64,000 nt of DNA from Bacillus sp. SLBN-46 (lineage in GTDB: Bacteria > Bacillota > Bacilli > Bacillales > Cytobacillaceae): positions 3,355,001-3,419,000 of the forward strand of contig NZ_JAVIZM010000001.1 in NCBI RefSeq assembly GCF_031453555.1. The letters are read 5' to 3'. A program made the translations under genes and the position numbers. Position 1 is the first letter of the stretch. Each line of letters opens with the position of its first letter. The notes under the pieces were generated by a model. That model saw only the letters and a list, made by a program, of their open reading frames with translations, was not told where the DNA came from and did not search any database. This document shows positions 37,121-45,810 of this stretch, one piece after another.

Positions 37121-38326
37121 CTATTGCTGCATATTTGACCAAAATGGCTTTGTTCGAATTCCTTGTCTGCGAATATAAGAATCTACATGGACATTCACTT
37201 GTAAATCTGCAAATTCTTCATCCCAATTTCCTTGTATTTTCTTCCATAAAGGAGGATTTTCTATGTGAACCTTTTCACCAAATCCTAAAATATCTGACTT
37301 TAACTTTTGCGCTTCCTTCACCGAGGCTCGGATCTGCCTGGTTATTTCCTTCTCCGTTAATTTTTCAATTTGAGCGATGATTTCTGGATTATCTAAATCT
37401 ATTGCCGTATTGGCTTCGCTAATCCACCCTTCATTCTCATTCTTTACATTAATTATCGGTTTGTCATTCACAATACGAACAGAAACCTTTGTTTTAGAAC
37501 GAATGGGTGCAATGGAAAGCGCATTTTTCTTTCCTTCCCAGTTAATATTAATATCCGTACTTTGTACTTTATCGAGAACCCATACAATACCACGTGCTTT
37601 GTCATGGTTGATCCAGCCCCGTAATATTCCCTTATTAAAAACGGCTAAGCCATCAGATTGAAGAAAAGCATCGGTTGTGGTCTTTTGAAGATTTTCAGCT
37701 TTCCTTGCTTTTGGTTTGTCGCCAACAAGCCTATAACCATTTGCAATGGGCTGTTTCCCCTTACTAAGTAATCCAATAAGAAAATCGTCAATATTTAAGC
37801 TTATATTTTCACCAAGCATAGATTCTGAGAATTTAATTTGCTTTGTAATTTTAGTTACTGGAAGTCGGTCCAAAATAGTCAACGTCGTTACTATATCCTC
37901 TGCTTTTGAACCTCTCGCTATGACTAATTCTGTTGTGGTTCGAAATTCAGGATCCCGGTCCAACGCATCCAGCACATATAGCAAGCTTTCCTTTGCTACC
38001 TCTTCGCTTATGACCACCACGTTTGTATGTGCATAATACAGCCTTCTTGAAACCTTCTTGGTAGCATTTCTTGCCGCTTCAGTGATCGTATCCCCAGAGC
38101 TTTTATAAACTGCAATGGGCAGTCCGTTACCTCCACCTGTTTGACCAGATGAGACATTGCTTGGATTCACAAGTTGAAAAGACAAATTAAATTTCTTTTC
38201 CTTACCTTTGTCAATTCCCAATGCCATAACAAAAGCCAGGTCCGTCAATTCCTTCTGATTCCAGCATCCACTAAGAACAGGTAAAAGCAAAAGCAAAATT
38301 AGTATAGTATTTATACATTTTTTCAT
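37121..38326 (-). CDS. GerC-family germination lipoprotein
   Basis: A 401-residue lipoprotein: the signal peptide ends in lipobox LSGC (Cys21) followed by WNQKELTDLAFVMALGIDKG, the standard GerAC/GerKC start. It is the outer-face subunit of the inner-membrane germinant receptor of spores. It overlaps gerA by four bases (ATGA) and precedes gerB by 23 bases. Confidence 0.93.
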   Translation of the reverse strand: MKKCINTILILLLLLPVLSGCWNQKELTDLAFVMALGIDKGKEKKFNLSFQLVNPSNVSSGQTGGGNGLPIAVYKSSGDTITEAARNATKKVSRRLYYAHTNVVVISEEVAKESLLYVLDALDRDPEFRTTTELVIARGSKAEDIVTTLTILDRLPVTKITKQIKFSESMLGENISLNIDDFLIGLLSKGKQPIANGYRLVGDKPKARKAENLQKTTTDAFLQSDGLAVFNKGILRGWINHDKARGIVWVLDKVQSTDININWEGKKNALSIAPIRSKTKVSVRIVNDKPIINVKNENEGWISEANTAIDLDNPEIIAQIEKLTEKEITRQIRASVKEAQKLKSDILGFGEKVHIENPPLWKKIQGNWDEEFADLQVNVHVDSYIRRQGIRTKPFWSNMQQ

Positions 38327-39939
38327 GACTGATCACCTTTATCTGATTGATCCTTTTGTTGCTCATCAGCTTTAGGTGGTCCTGGCTTTTGATTTTCCCC
38401 TGTTCTAACTATATTGCCTTGACTAATAAATTGTGGTCTATTTTTAAAAGCCCAAATAGGAAACCGGAGAAATACGTCCTGCTGGTTTCGGATGCTAAAA
38501 GGGGCAATCGGCATCATATAAGGAATTCCGAACGAGCGGAGCGAACATAAATGTATCGCTATAAACATTAGTCCTAGCATCATTCCATAAAAGCCTAGAA
38601 TGGTGGCAAGTCCCATTAACGCAAAGCGAAGCAGTCTAGCTGCAATTGCCATCGCAAAAATAGGTGTTGAGAAGTTTGCAATAGCCGTAATTGATACAAC
38701 GATAACCATTACTGGGGAAACGAACCCTGCTTGCACGGCAGCTTGCCCAATAACGAGCGCACCCACAATGGAAACGGCCTGACCGACAGCGCGCGGAAGT
38801 CTTAAGCCTGCCTCCCGTAAAATTTCAAATGTAACCTCCATGATTAATGCTTCAACAAAGGCAGGAAAGGGAACACTTTCTCTTTGGGCCGCAATCGCAA
38901 TGGCCATGGTAGTTGGAATCATTTCTTGATGAAAGGTTGTAGCAGCTATGTAGGTTGCGGGTCCAATAAGGGCAATCAAAAAAGCCAAGATTCTTAGGAT
39001 CCTGATACCCGTTGAAATATCAAAACGTGAATAATAGTCGTCTGGCGCCTGGAAAAATTGAATAAAAATCGCAGGCGCGGTAAGTACAAATGGTGTGCCA
39101 TCAACAATAATGGCAATTCGCCCTTCAAGTAAATGAGAAGTAACCACGTCTGGTCTTTCAGTATGATAGGTAGTCGGAAAAGTTGTCCAGGTTTGATCTT
39201 CAATTAATTGCTCAATAAAGCCTGAGGCAATAATCCCGTCAATATCAATTCGATTTAATCTTTCCTTAATTTCAGATATAATTTTCTCATTTGCAATTCC
39301 TTTAATATACATCAACGCAATGTCAGTTTGTGTTACCGTGCCTAATTTCATCGATTCCATCCATAAATTAGGACTTTTTATTCTTCTCCGTATTAAAGCT
39401 GTATTTGTACGGAGTGTTTCTGTGAAGGAATCCTTAGGTCCCCGTATAGAGAGTTGTGTTGTTGGTTCAGAAATGGCCCGCTTTTCCCACCCCTTCGTCT
39501 CCGCACTAATGGCCTGGTTGTGACCTTCTAAAAAAATAACCGTATTTCCTGATAACAAATTATCATAAACCTGATTCCAATTATCAATCGTCAAAATACT
39601 GCCAAGAGCAACAGCCTTCTCAATCACGTATTGAAAGAGATCAAACCGCTCAAGTGGAAGTTCTTTTTCCATAAAAGATTCTAATATAAAGTCACTGATT
39701 GAATGACTGTCCGCTAAGCCATCAACAAATACAAGAGCTCCTTTATAGCTGCTTATCTTTACTTCTCGAATGATGATATCAGCACTTTTCCCAAACTCTT
39801 CTTTTATGCGGGAAATATTATCCTTATATTCCCTATGGATCGGCAAATCCTCTGGCTTAAGTGGATCTTGCTGCTGTCTATAATTATCATTCTGTCTCCT
39901 TTTTTGCTTCTTTTTCAACATACTTGACAGGATCGACAC
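38323..39939 (-). CDS. GerA-family spore germination protein
   Basis: A 538-residue protein with a soluble N-terminal domain and about five to six membrane helices from residue ~290 (DDYYSRFDISTGIRILRILAF, PRAVGQAVSIVGALVIGQAAV). It is the A subunit of a GerA-type receptor. A GTG start follows AGGTGG by six bases. The Lys/Gln-rich N-terminus and the Lys/Asp/Gln-rich tail are variable in this family. First gene of the operon, divergent from a small two-helix protein gene. Confidence 0.93.
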   Translation of the reverse strand: MSILSSMLKKKQKRRQNDNYRQQQDPLKPEDLPIHREYKDNISRIKEEFGKSADIIIREVKISSYKGALVFVDGLADSHSISDFILESFMEKELPLERFDLFQYVIEKAVALGSILTIDNWNQVYDNLLSGNTVIFLEGHNQAISAETKGWEKRAISEPTTQLSIRGPKDSFTETLRTNTALIRRRIKSPNLWMESMKLGTVTQTDIALMYIKGIANEKIISEIKERLNRIDIDGIIASGFIEQLIEDQTWTTFPTTYHTERPDVVTSHLLEGRIAIIVDGTPFVLTAPAIFIQFFQAPDDYYSRFDISTGIRILRILAFLIALIGPATYIAATTFHQEMIPTTMAIAIAAQRESVPFPAFVEALIMEVTFEILREAGLRLPRAVGQAVSIVGALVIGQAAVQAGFVSPVMVIVVSITAIANFSTPIFAMAIAARLLRFALMGLATILGFYGMMLGLMFIAIHLCSLRSFGIPYMMPIAPFSIRNQQDVFLRFPIWAFKNRPQFISQGNIVRTGENQKPGPPKADEQQKDQSDKGDQS

Positions 39940-40081
39940 AAGCTACCACCTCAGCATTAACAATTCGTAATGGTTATTTTCCCCAACGTGAACTTATCTA
40001 TCCATTTCTTCCAAAAAACATTTTGAAATGCATGCATAAGGATGGTTTAAAGAACAAAAATAAACATACTGGAGATTGTAG

Positions 40082-40330
40082 GTGAAACAGTTGAAGCAAA
40101 TAATGGTTTCATTTGTTATTGCAGCCGGATTGATGGGTATGATTGGCTTCTTAGACCTTTTAATGGGTACCGAGCCTCGGAAATTAATTTGGAAAGCTAT
40201 TAACCCTTTTAAGGTCATGGAGGCAGCAGAATACATTATTATTGTTTTTTTTGGTATCTCAATTATGATTAAAGCTCTTCGATACTACATCAAAAAGAAA
40301 AAAAGTAATCAGCCTTCTAATGATGGATGA
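40082..40330 (+). CDS. Small two-helix membrane protein beside the ger operon
   Basis: An 82-residue protein with two membrane helices (about 7-28 and 50-70) joined by a short loop and ending in a Lys-rich tail. The GTG start follows GGAG. It is divergent from gerA with 142 bases between. Small two-helix D subunits are known beside GerA-type receptor genes of Bacillus and modulate germination; size, topology and position fit, but I see no decisive motif. It could also be an unrelated membrane protein. Confidence 0.6.
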   Translation: MKQLKQIMVSFVIAAGLMGMIGFLDLLMGTEPRKLIWKAINPFKVMEAAEYIIIVFFGISIMIKALRYYIKKKKSNQPSNDG

Positions 40331-40338
40331 TTACTACG

Positions 40339-40381
40339 AAAAAAAGGAAAAGAGCTCAACTTTTACATTGAGTTCTTTTCC
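40339..40381 (-). terminator. Terminator overlapping the end of the 40363 gene
   Basis: On the minus strand GGAAAAGAACTCAA pairs with TTGAGCTCTTTTCC, followed by TTTTTTT. The left arm lies within the last codons of the coding region. Confidence 0.85.
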
Positions 40382-40596
40382 TCATTTGCTTCCTGTATTT
40401 CAATAGGCCGCTTTTTTTTGAAGAAAGTAAGGATAGTGGTCATTACTTTCCAAATAGTTGATATTTTTTTCTTCCATTTACTCTTTCTTTCAAGGTTAGG
40501 TCCGTATACATATCGATTCCAAAAATAATAGATGAGTTCCTCAACAACAAGATATAGGACAATAAACAATACAAATACTGTGATCCAATATGACAT
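40363..40596 (-). CDS. Small single-helix membrane protein of unknown function
   Basis: A 77-residue protein: an N-terminal hydrophobic helix (WITVFVLFIVLYLVVEELIYYF), then a basic stretch rich in Lys and Trp, a second weakly hydrophobic segment and a charged tail (EEKNSM). AAGGGGGG lies seven bases before the ATG. The terminator stem overlaps its last codons. I do not recognise a family. Proximity to the ger genes is the only hint of a role. Confidence 0.6.
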   Translation of the reverse strand: MSYWITVFVLFIVLYLVVEELIYYFWNRYVYGPNLERKSKWKKKISTIWKVMTTILTFFKKKRPIEIQEANEEKNSM

Positions 40597-40794
40597 GACA
40601 AGGCCCCCCTTTTCTTCAGAATAGTTTCATCCTATTCAAAAATATAAAAAGAAGTACTATAAATCATCAAACTGATTCTACTAAACTGTTTATCTATATC
40701 TATATTACCAAATATATACCAAATTGTAGACAAATTAGTAAATAATGTAGTATTTTTATTTTGAGTCACGAAATTTTTATTAGGGGGAAGTTAG

Positions 40795-41739
40795 ATGGAA
40801 TATCGGCGATTGGGAAATACCGGATTAAAAGTGAGTGAAATAAGTTTAGGCAGTTGGCTTACATACGGTGGATATGTGGAAGAGCAAAATGCAGCTGCGT
40901 CTATTGATAAAGCATATGATTTAGGCGTTAACTTTTTTGATACAGCCAATGTTTATATGCGTGGAGAGGCTGAAATTGTTGTCGGTAAGGCACTAAAGAA
41001 ATATGTTCGCGATTCCTATGTACTGGCAACGAAAGTATTTTGGCCAATGGGCGACGGTCCTAATGACCGAGGACTTTCTCGAAAGCATGTCATGGAACAA
41101 TGCCATGCCAGCTTAAAGCGCCTTAACACTGACTATGTAGATATTTATTACTGTCATCGGTATGATCCGGAAACACCATTGGAAGAAACATTACGTGCAC
41201 TTGATGACCTAATCCGTCAAGGAAAAGTGTTGTACGTTGGTGTTAGTGAATGGACGGCAGAACAAATATCAGAAGCGGTTCATCTTGCTGATAAGAGACT
41301 TTTAGACCGTATAGTTGTTAATCAACCTCAATACAGCATGCTACAGCGTTACATTGAAAAAGAAGTCCTGCCTGTAAGTGAAAAGCACGGAATTGGTCAG
41401 GTCGTCTGGTCACCGCTTGCTCAAGGTGTATTAACAGGTAAGTATAAAAAAGGTGAAAAGGCTCCTGCAGGAAGTCGTGCTGCTCAGGAAAAATACAATG
41501 GTCTATTTGGATTATTAACGGAAGAGAATCTAGATAAAGTGGAACTTTTAAAAGAGGTTGCCGCTGATAATAATCTTACTCTTGCGAATTTAGCTCTTGC
41601 TTGGATATTAAGACAAAGCAGCGTAGCAAGTGCACTAGTTGGTGCAAGTCGTCCTGAGCAGGTAGAAGAAAATGTGAAGGCTTCAGGTGTGAAATTAGAC
41701 GAAGAAACCCTGACTAGAATAGAGGATATTCTTAGATAA
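40795..41739 (+). CDS. Aldo/keto reductase
   Basis: A 314-residue NADPH-dependent AKR: FDTANVYMRGEAE holds the catalytic Asp and Tyr, LATKVFWP the Lys and IYYCHRYDPETP the His. WSPLAQGVLTGKYKKG and a C-terminal LVGASRPEQVEENV bind the cofactor. It resembles the voltage-gated K+ channel beta-subunit/YrpG-like branch. AGGGGG precedes the ATG. It is a single gene with a terminator on its 3' side. Confidence 0.93.
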   Translation: MEYRRLGNTGLKVSEISLGSWLTYGGYVEEQNAAASIDKAYDLGVNFFDTANVYMRGEAEIVVGKALKKYVRDSYVLATKVFWPMGDGPNDRGLSRKHVMEQCHASLKRLNTDYVDIYYCHRYDPETPLEETLRALDDLIRQGKVLYVGVSEWTAEQISEAVHLADKRLLDRIVVNQPQYSMLQRYIEKEVLPVSEKHGIGQVVWSPLAQGVLTGKYKKGEKAPAGSRAAQEKYNGLFGLLTEENLDKVELLKEVAADNNLTLANLALAWILRQSSVASALVGASRPEQVEENVKASGVKLDEETLTRIEDILR

Positions 41740-41779
41740 AAAAATGCCCTTGGACCGTGCGTCCTTGGGCATTTTTTTA
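41738..41779. terminator. Bidirectional terminator between AKR and MFS genes
   Basis: AAAAAATGCCC-TT-GGAC pairs with GTCC-TT-GGGCATTTTTT, with A and T runs on opposite sides, between convergent genes. Confidence 0.9.
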
Positions 41780-41789
41780 TCAACAGTTT

Positions 41790-43010
41790 TTATATCGCTT
41801 TTTCAACTGATTGTTCCGATGCTTTAATAAAAGACTTGTTACCGATTGAAAAGAAAATAATACTTCCAAGAGTTAACAAGGAAATGGTCCAAAACATGAT
41901 TTGCCCTTGAAAATGGCTTAGAAGGAACCCGCCAATAATTGGTCCAAGAAAGTTACCTATCTTCCTAAATTGAGATGCACCGAAATAAGTTCCCCGAAGA
42001 TGTTCAGGAGCTAGTTGATCAATCATCATGCTATTGGATGGAAAGATTAATATTTCCCCCACTGTTAACAATACCATAGCAGCAATAGCCATAACCCAGC
42101 CATTAACAAAGCTGAAGCCAATCAAACCTGCGGCCATAAAAACGGCTCCGACCACCATGACCTGCATTAACTTAAATTTCTCTGCAATGTGACTAATTGG
42201 CATCTGTAGCAATACAACCATTACTGCATTTATGGTGATTAGCATGGAGAAAATAACCACGCCATTTTCTACCGTTCCTTCTAATATTTGCGGTAAATTA
42301 GAATCTATTTGAACGTACCCCATATTCACCAAGATGATTCCCAAGATAAGATATCTTAAAGCCTTATCTCTTTTAACAATCCTAAAGGCATCTCCGAAAG
42401 AGGCACCCTTTTTGATATTTTCTACTTTCGGGAAGACAAGTTTTTGTAAAAAGAAAACCAGAACCATTCCATAAAATAAATAAAACGTTCCGGTTATGGC
42501 AAAGGATAATTTTGCTGATGTACTTGCTAAATAGGCCCCAATCAGTGGACCAACGGAAGCTCCGATATTCATAGCTGTATATCGTAAGGAGTACACCTTC
42601 ATCCTCTTTTCCTTTTCGGTTAAATCGGCCATTAAGGCTTGGGCAGTCGGTTCGAAGAACGAATTACTCAAGCCGTTTAAGGCATTTAACAGAATAAACC
42701 ATCCTGGACCAGTAGCAACGGTAAAACCATAATAAACAAAGGCTACTGTAAACAAAGCAATAAGCATGACTGGTTTTCGTCCAAACCGATCTGATAAATG
42801 GCCGCCAATGAATCCACCTACCGTTGCCATTAACGGGCTCATCCCGACAGTCACACCAATAATAATTGGTGAGAGATCCATGTGTCTTGATAAATAGATT
42901 GAGAGAAATGGCAAAGTCATAAATGCAGAACCTCTGGATAAGACAGTCCCAATTAATAACACCCATACGATTGGATGAAATTGACCCACATAGTTTTTCA
43001 ATGTTTTCAT
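41790..43010 (-). CDS. MFS transporter
   Basis: A 406-residue permease with about 12 helices in two halves. GGHLSDRFGRKPVMLIALF is the MFS motif between helices 2 and 3; PTAQALMADLTEKEKRMKVYSLRYTAMNIGASVGPLIGAYL is the motif-C region of drug:H+ antiporters. It resembles multidrug exporters of the DHA1/YttB type. No dedicated regulator is visible next to it; substrates are unknown. Confidence 0.9.
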   Translation of the reverse strand: MKTLKNYVGQFHPIVWVLLIGTVLSRGSAFMTLPFLSIYLSRHMDLSPIIIGVTVGMSPLMATVGGFIGGHLSDRFGRKPVMLIALFTVAFVYYGFTVATGPGWFILLNALNGLSNSFFEPTAQALMADLTEKEKRMKVYSLRYTAMNIGASVGPLIGAYLASTSAKLSFAITGTFYLFYGMVLVFFLQKLVFPKVENIKKGASFGDAFRIVKRDKALRYLILGIILVNMGYVQIDSNLPQILEGTVENGVVIFSMLITINAVMVVLLQMPISHIAEKFKLMQVMVVGAVFMAAGLIGFSFVNGWVMAIAAMVLLTVGEILIFPSNSMMIDQLAPEHLRGTYFGASQFRKIGNFLGPIIGGFLLSHFQGQIMFWTISLLTLGSIIFFSIGNKSFIKASEQSVEKAI

Positions 43011-43106
43011 ATGTAAAACCTCACAAATTTTGGAGTATGCTTTTTTAGTAAACTATTTAACTGAATAAATGTAAAGAAATTTCCTATTTTTCCAGCATAC
43101 TTCCTC

Positions 43107-43142
43107 AAAAAAAGGTCAGCCATCAGCAAGGATGACTGAGCC
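43107..43142 (-). terminator. Terminator after the holin-like gene
   Basis: GGCTCAGTCATC pairs imperfectly with GATGGCTGACC, then TTTTTTT on the minus strand. Confidence 0.7.
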
Positions 43143-43156
43143 TTATACCCCGTTAA

Positions 43157-43423
43157 TTAATTTGGATCCTTATAGTTTAATGCTCTTTCGCTATCACCGT
43201 AGCCCTTGGTCGTTGGGTCTTGTACAAAACCTAGCATGGATAAAATAACGAATATTGCATTGACAATTGTTAAAATGGTACTTTGAACTGCATCTGTTAG
43301 TTGGAAGCTAGTTACCCCTAAAGTATTCAATCCTGCTAGTACCATTTGTGCTAAAATCATAATTTGTGAGATAAATGCAATTACCCAATGCTTATTTCTT
43401 AAACGAACTTTCCAGTTGATCAT
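43157..43423 (-). CDS. Orphan phiLC3-type phage holin
   Basis: An 88-residue protein with two hydrophobic segments (about 14-35 and 46-68) and the C-terminal signature DPTTKGYGDSERALNYKDPN of Phage_holin_1 (phiLC3) proteins. In phages such proteins open pores for endolysin release. Here no endolysin, tail or other phage gene is adjacent; the neighbours are an MFS gene and an ABC exporter. It has its own strong ribosome site and terminator, so it appears to be a domesticated, monocistronic gene. Confidence 0.82.
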   Translation of the reverse strand: MINWKVRLRNKHWVIAFISQIMILAQMVLAGLNTLGVTSFQLTDAVQSTILTIVNAIFVILSMLGFVQDPTTKGYGDSERALNYKDPN

Positions 43424-43530
43424 GACTCCCTCTCCCTTCTAAATCCGAATACGTCTTTCTATTAGCATATGTATGGATTAAAATAGGTTGTCCATGATTG
43501 TCCCGATTTCCAGAATTATTTTTTGACACA

Positions 43531-43565
43531 AAAAAATCAGGTCCCCGATTGGAACCTGATTTTAT
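43531..43565 (-). terminator. Terminator after the ABC exporter genes
   Basis: AAAAAATCAGGT pairs with AACCTGATTTT around a ten-base loop, just past the permease stop. Confidence 0.83.
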
Positions 43566-43566
43566 G

Positions 43567-44916
43567 TTATATTTCTCTTCTCATGGCTTTTAATACATCA
43601 ACTCTTGTTGCTCGTTGTGCTGGTCGGTATCCTGACAGAAGGGTGACTCCGTAACAAATCAAGATACAAATAACCGGTAAAACAAAAGGAATATAACTAA
43701 ACGTTAAGTCTAAATCTGTTTCTTGTCCAAATGTCTGTTTAATAATTAAAGGGACTGCAAAATTTACAGCGAAGCTAATTCCATACGAGACAATCGTTCC
43801 TATAACAGCACCAATCAAGCCAATGTAACTACTTTCGAGCAGGAAGATTCGTTTAATTGTTTTCGGATTAGCACCGATTGCTTTCATAATACCGATATCA
43901 GGTGCCCGTTCTGTAACTGCCATCGTCATCGTATTATAGATACCAATAGAAGCAATTAGGATCGCAATTGTCCCGATAAAAATTAGGCCCACTTTTGCAA
44001 TCATAAATATCATATTGACTTCTTTTAATTCATTTACAACTGAATATGTAGCATATTTCTCCTCTTTTAATTGATCTGAAATACGTTGGACCGCTTCCAT
44101 ATTTTTGGCATAGATTTTCACTTCATCATAGGTCTCTCCATTAGCATCGATTCCTTCTAATTTTTCATTATTAGGGTCAAGCATGATGCCTTTCGGTGTT
44201 CCCGTAAAGCTCTCGATTGCCTTTAACATCTCTTCCGATATAAATACGCTTCGATCTTCCGCCCACTCTTTAGTTGGCTTTTTGGAGATTCCTACCACTG
44301 TTAATGGAATTTTCTTCTCTTCTTCCTTTCCATCTTTAAACTGCCTAACCGTTAGTTCCATAGTTTCACCGATTAACTTCCCTGGATAGCGATACTCAGC
44401 TTTTAACTGACCTTTCTTATCGTAGATGCCCTCATCTGCATCTTTTTTAGCTAGATTGAGAGAAAAATTATACCCGACGACTACCTCATTTTTACTTGTT
44501 GGCAAACGCCCCTTCGATAGCTCAAAACCGGCCTTCATTTCGGAAGGAAAATGGGCTACAAAGGTTTGTGTCCCTTCTAAGTAATCACCGATTGTAAACA
44601 TACTTTCCTGCTGGAGCATCTTTCTTCTTGTAACGGCCTTAACATTCTCTACTTTTTCAAACGTTTGAATGTCACGATCTGTCAGCTGCTGAAAGCCTCC
44701 CTGATCATTTATCTCCTTTCCGTGGACGTCTATTTGGGTAATGACCCTTTGTTCCGTTATTTCTTTTACCACTGATTTCTGTAACCCAAAGCCTACTGAG
44801 GCTAGGACAATCAGGAAGGCACATCCCATTGCGGTGGCAAGAATCGTCATATACACTCTTGTTCTATTTTTCTTCATATTTTGTCTAACAAAACGGAATT
44901 GGTCTTTTAGCTTCAT
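43567..44916 (-). CDS. FtsX/MacB-type ABC transporter permease
   Basis: A 449-residue permease: one N-terminal helix (about 20-40), a large extracellular domain (45-300) and three C-terminal helices, the MacB/LolC topology. NTMTMAVTERAPDIGIMKAIGANPKTIKRIFLLESSYIGLIGAVIG is the FtsX-domain hallmark. Such transporters export peptides or lipoproteins or transmit a mechanical signal. It overlaps the ATPase gene by four bases. Confidence 0.92.
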   Translation of the reverse strand: MKLKDQFRFVRQNMKKNRTRVYMTILATAMGCAFLIVLASVGFGLQKSVVKEITEQRVITQIDVHGKEINDQGGFQQLTDRDIQTFEKVENVKAVTRRKMLQQESMFTIGDYLEGTQTFVAHFPSEMKAGFELSKGRLPTSKNEVVVGYNFSLNLAKKDADEGIYDKKGQLKAEYRYPGKLIGETMELTVRQFKDGKEEEKKIPLTVVGISKKPTKEWAEDRSVFISEEMLKAIESFTGTPKGIMLDPNNEKLEGIDANGETYDEVKIYAKNMEAVQRISDQLKEEKYATYSVVNELKEVNMIFMIAKVGLIFIGTIAILIASIGIYNTMTMAVTERAPDIGIMKAIGANPKTIKRIFLLESSYIGLIGAVIGTIVSYGISFAVNFAVPLIIKQTFGQETDLDLTFSYIPFVLPVICILICYGVTLLSGYRPAQRATRVDVLKAMRREI

Positions 44917-45602
44917 ACCAGCACCCCCTGTTCAATACGACCGTCCGCTAATACTATTTTTCTATTACCAATATCGGCCACTTTGTCATCATGTGTAATA
45001 ATTAAAAATGTAATATCTAAATCTCGATTCAACTTTGTGATAAATTCCAGTAATTCTTCTTCTGTTTCACTATCAAGACTACCGGTAGGTTCATCTGCAA
45101 GGATAATTGGAGGATTTACAATTAAGGCTCTTGCAATACTAACTCTTTGCTGCTGTCCACCAGATAACTCTCCTGGATAGTGATCCTGATAATCTAGTAA
45201 ACCTACTTTTTTCAGCATCTCTTCTGTTTGTTCTCTTCTCAGATTCTCGCTTACACCCTTTAATATCAATGGAAGCTCTACATTTTGAAAAGCAGTCATG
45301 CTGGGAATCAATTGAAAACTTTGAAAAATGAATCCTAGGTTATTAATCCTGAAATCAGCAAATTTCGTCTCATTTAAATCCGAAACCTTTTCTCCATCAA
45401 TCCAGATTTCCCCCTCTTTCGGATGGATAAAACCGCTAACTAAATTTAACAAGGTCGATTTCCCTGAACCACTTCTGCCTACAATTGTTACTATTTCCCC
45501 TTTTTCAACGGTAAATGAAATGTCTCTAAGCACCGGTATAATGGTCTGTCTTCCTTTTTTCCCAATCACAAAATCATGGCTTAAATTTTTTATTGTAATC
45601 AT
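44913..45602 (-). CDS. MacB/LolD-type ABC transporter ATPase
   Basis: A 229-residue ATPase: Walker A GRSGSGKST, signature LSGGQQQRVSIARAL and Walker B IILADEPTGSLDSETEEE. Typical partner of the downstream MacB-like permease. AGGAGG before the ATG at 45602 is better placed than for the upstream codon at 45626. No regulator or peptide gene is adjacent, so the substrate is unknown. Confidence 0.93.
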   Translation of the reverse strand: MITIKNLSHDFVIGKKGRQTIIPVLRDISFTVEKGEIVTIVGRSGSGKSTLLNLVSGFIHPKEGEIWIDGEKVSDLNETKFADFRINNLGFIFQSFQLIPSMTAFQNVELPLILKGVSENLRREQTEEMLKKVGLLDYQDHYPGELSGGQQQRVSIARALIVNPPIILADEPTGSLDSETEEELLEFITKLNRDLDITFLIITHDDKVADIGNRKIVLADGRIEQGVLV

Positions 45603-45741
45603 AGGTTCCTCCTGTTTTTCACTCAATCCAACTTAATAGACGATGTTTGGCGAAATAACCCCTACAGATTTTTAAAAAATAGTTAATTCTAGCCAAATAA
45701 TGAAATAATTTAAGGGGATAATAGTAGGAAAAACACTTTTG

Positions 45742-45771
45742 TTGGTCTTTTTTTGCTAGAAATTTTATAAT
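45742..45771 (+). promoter_or_regulatory. Possible SigA promoter of the PBP gene
   Basis: TTGGTC, an 18-base spacer and TATAAT at 45766-45771, about 40 bases before the start codon. The -35 box is weak. Confidence 0.45.
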
Positions 45772-45810
45772 ATATGAAGCAAAAATTCCTTTTAAAAGTT
45801 AGGAGATCAC

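Noticed and set aside
43157..43423. Prophage remnant
   Set aside because: No other phage gene, integrase or attachment site is visible on either side of the holin gene.
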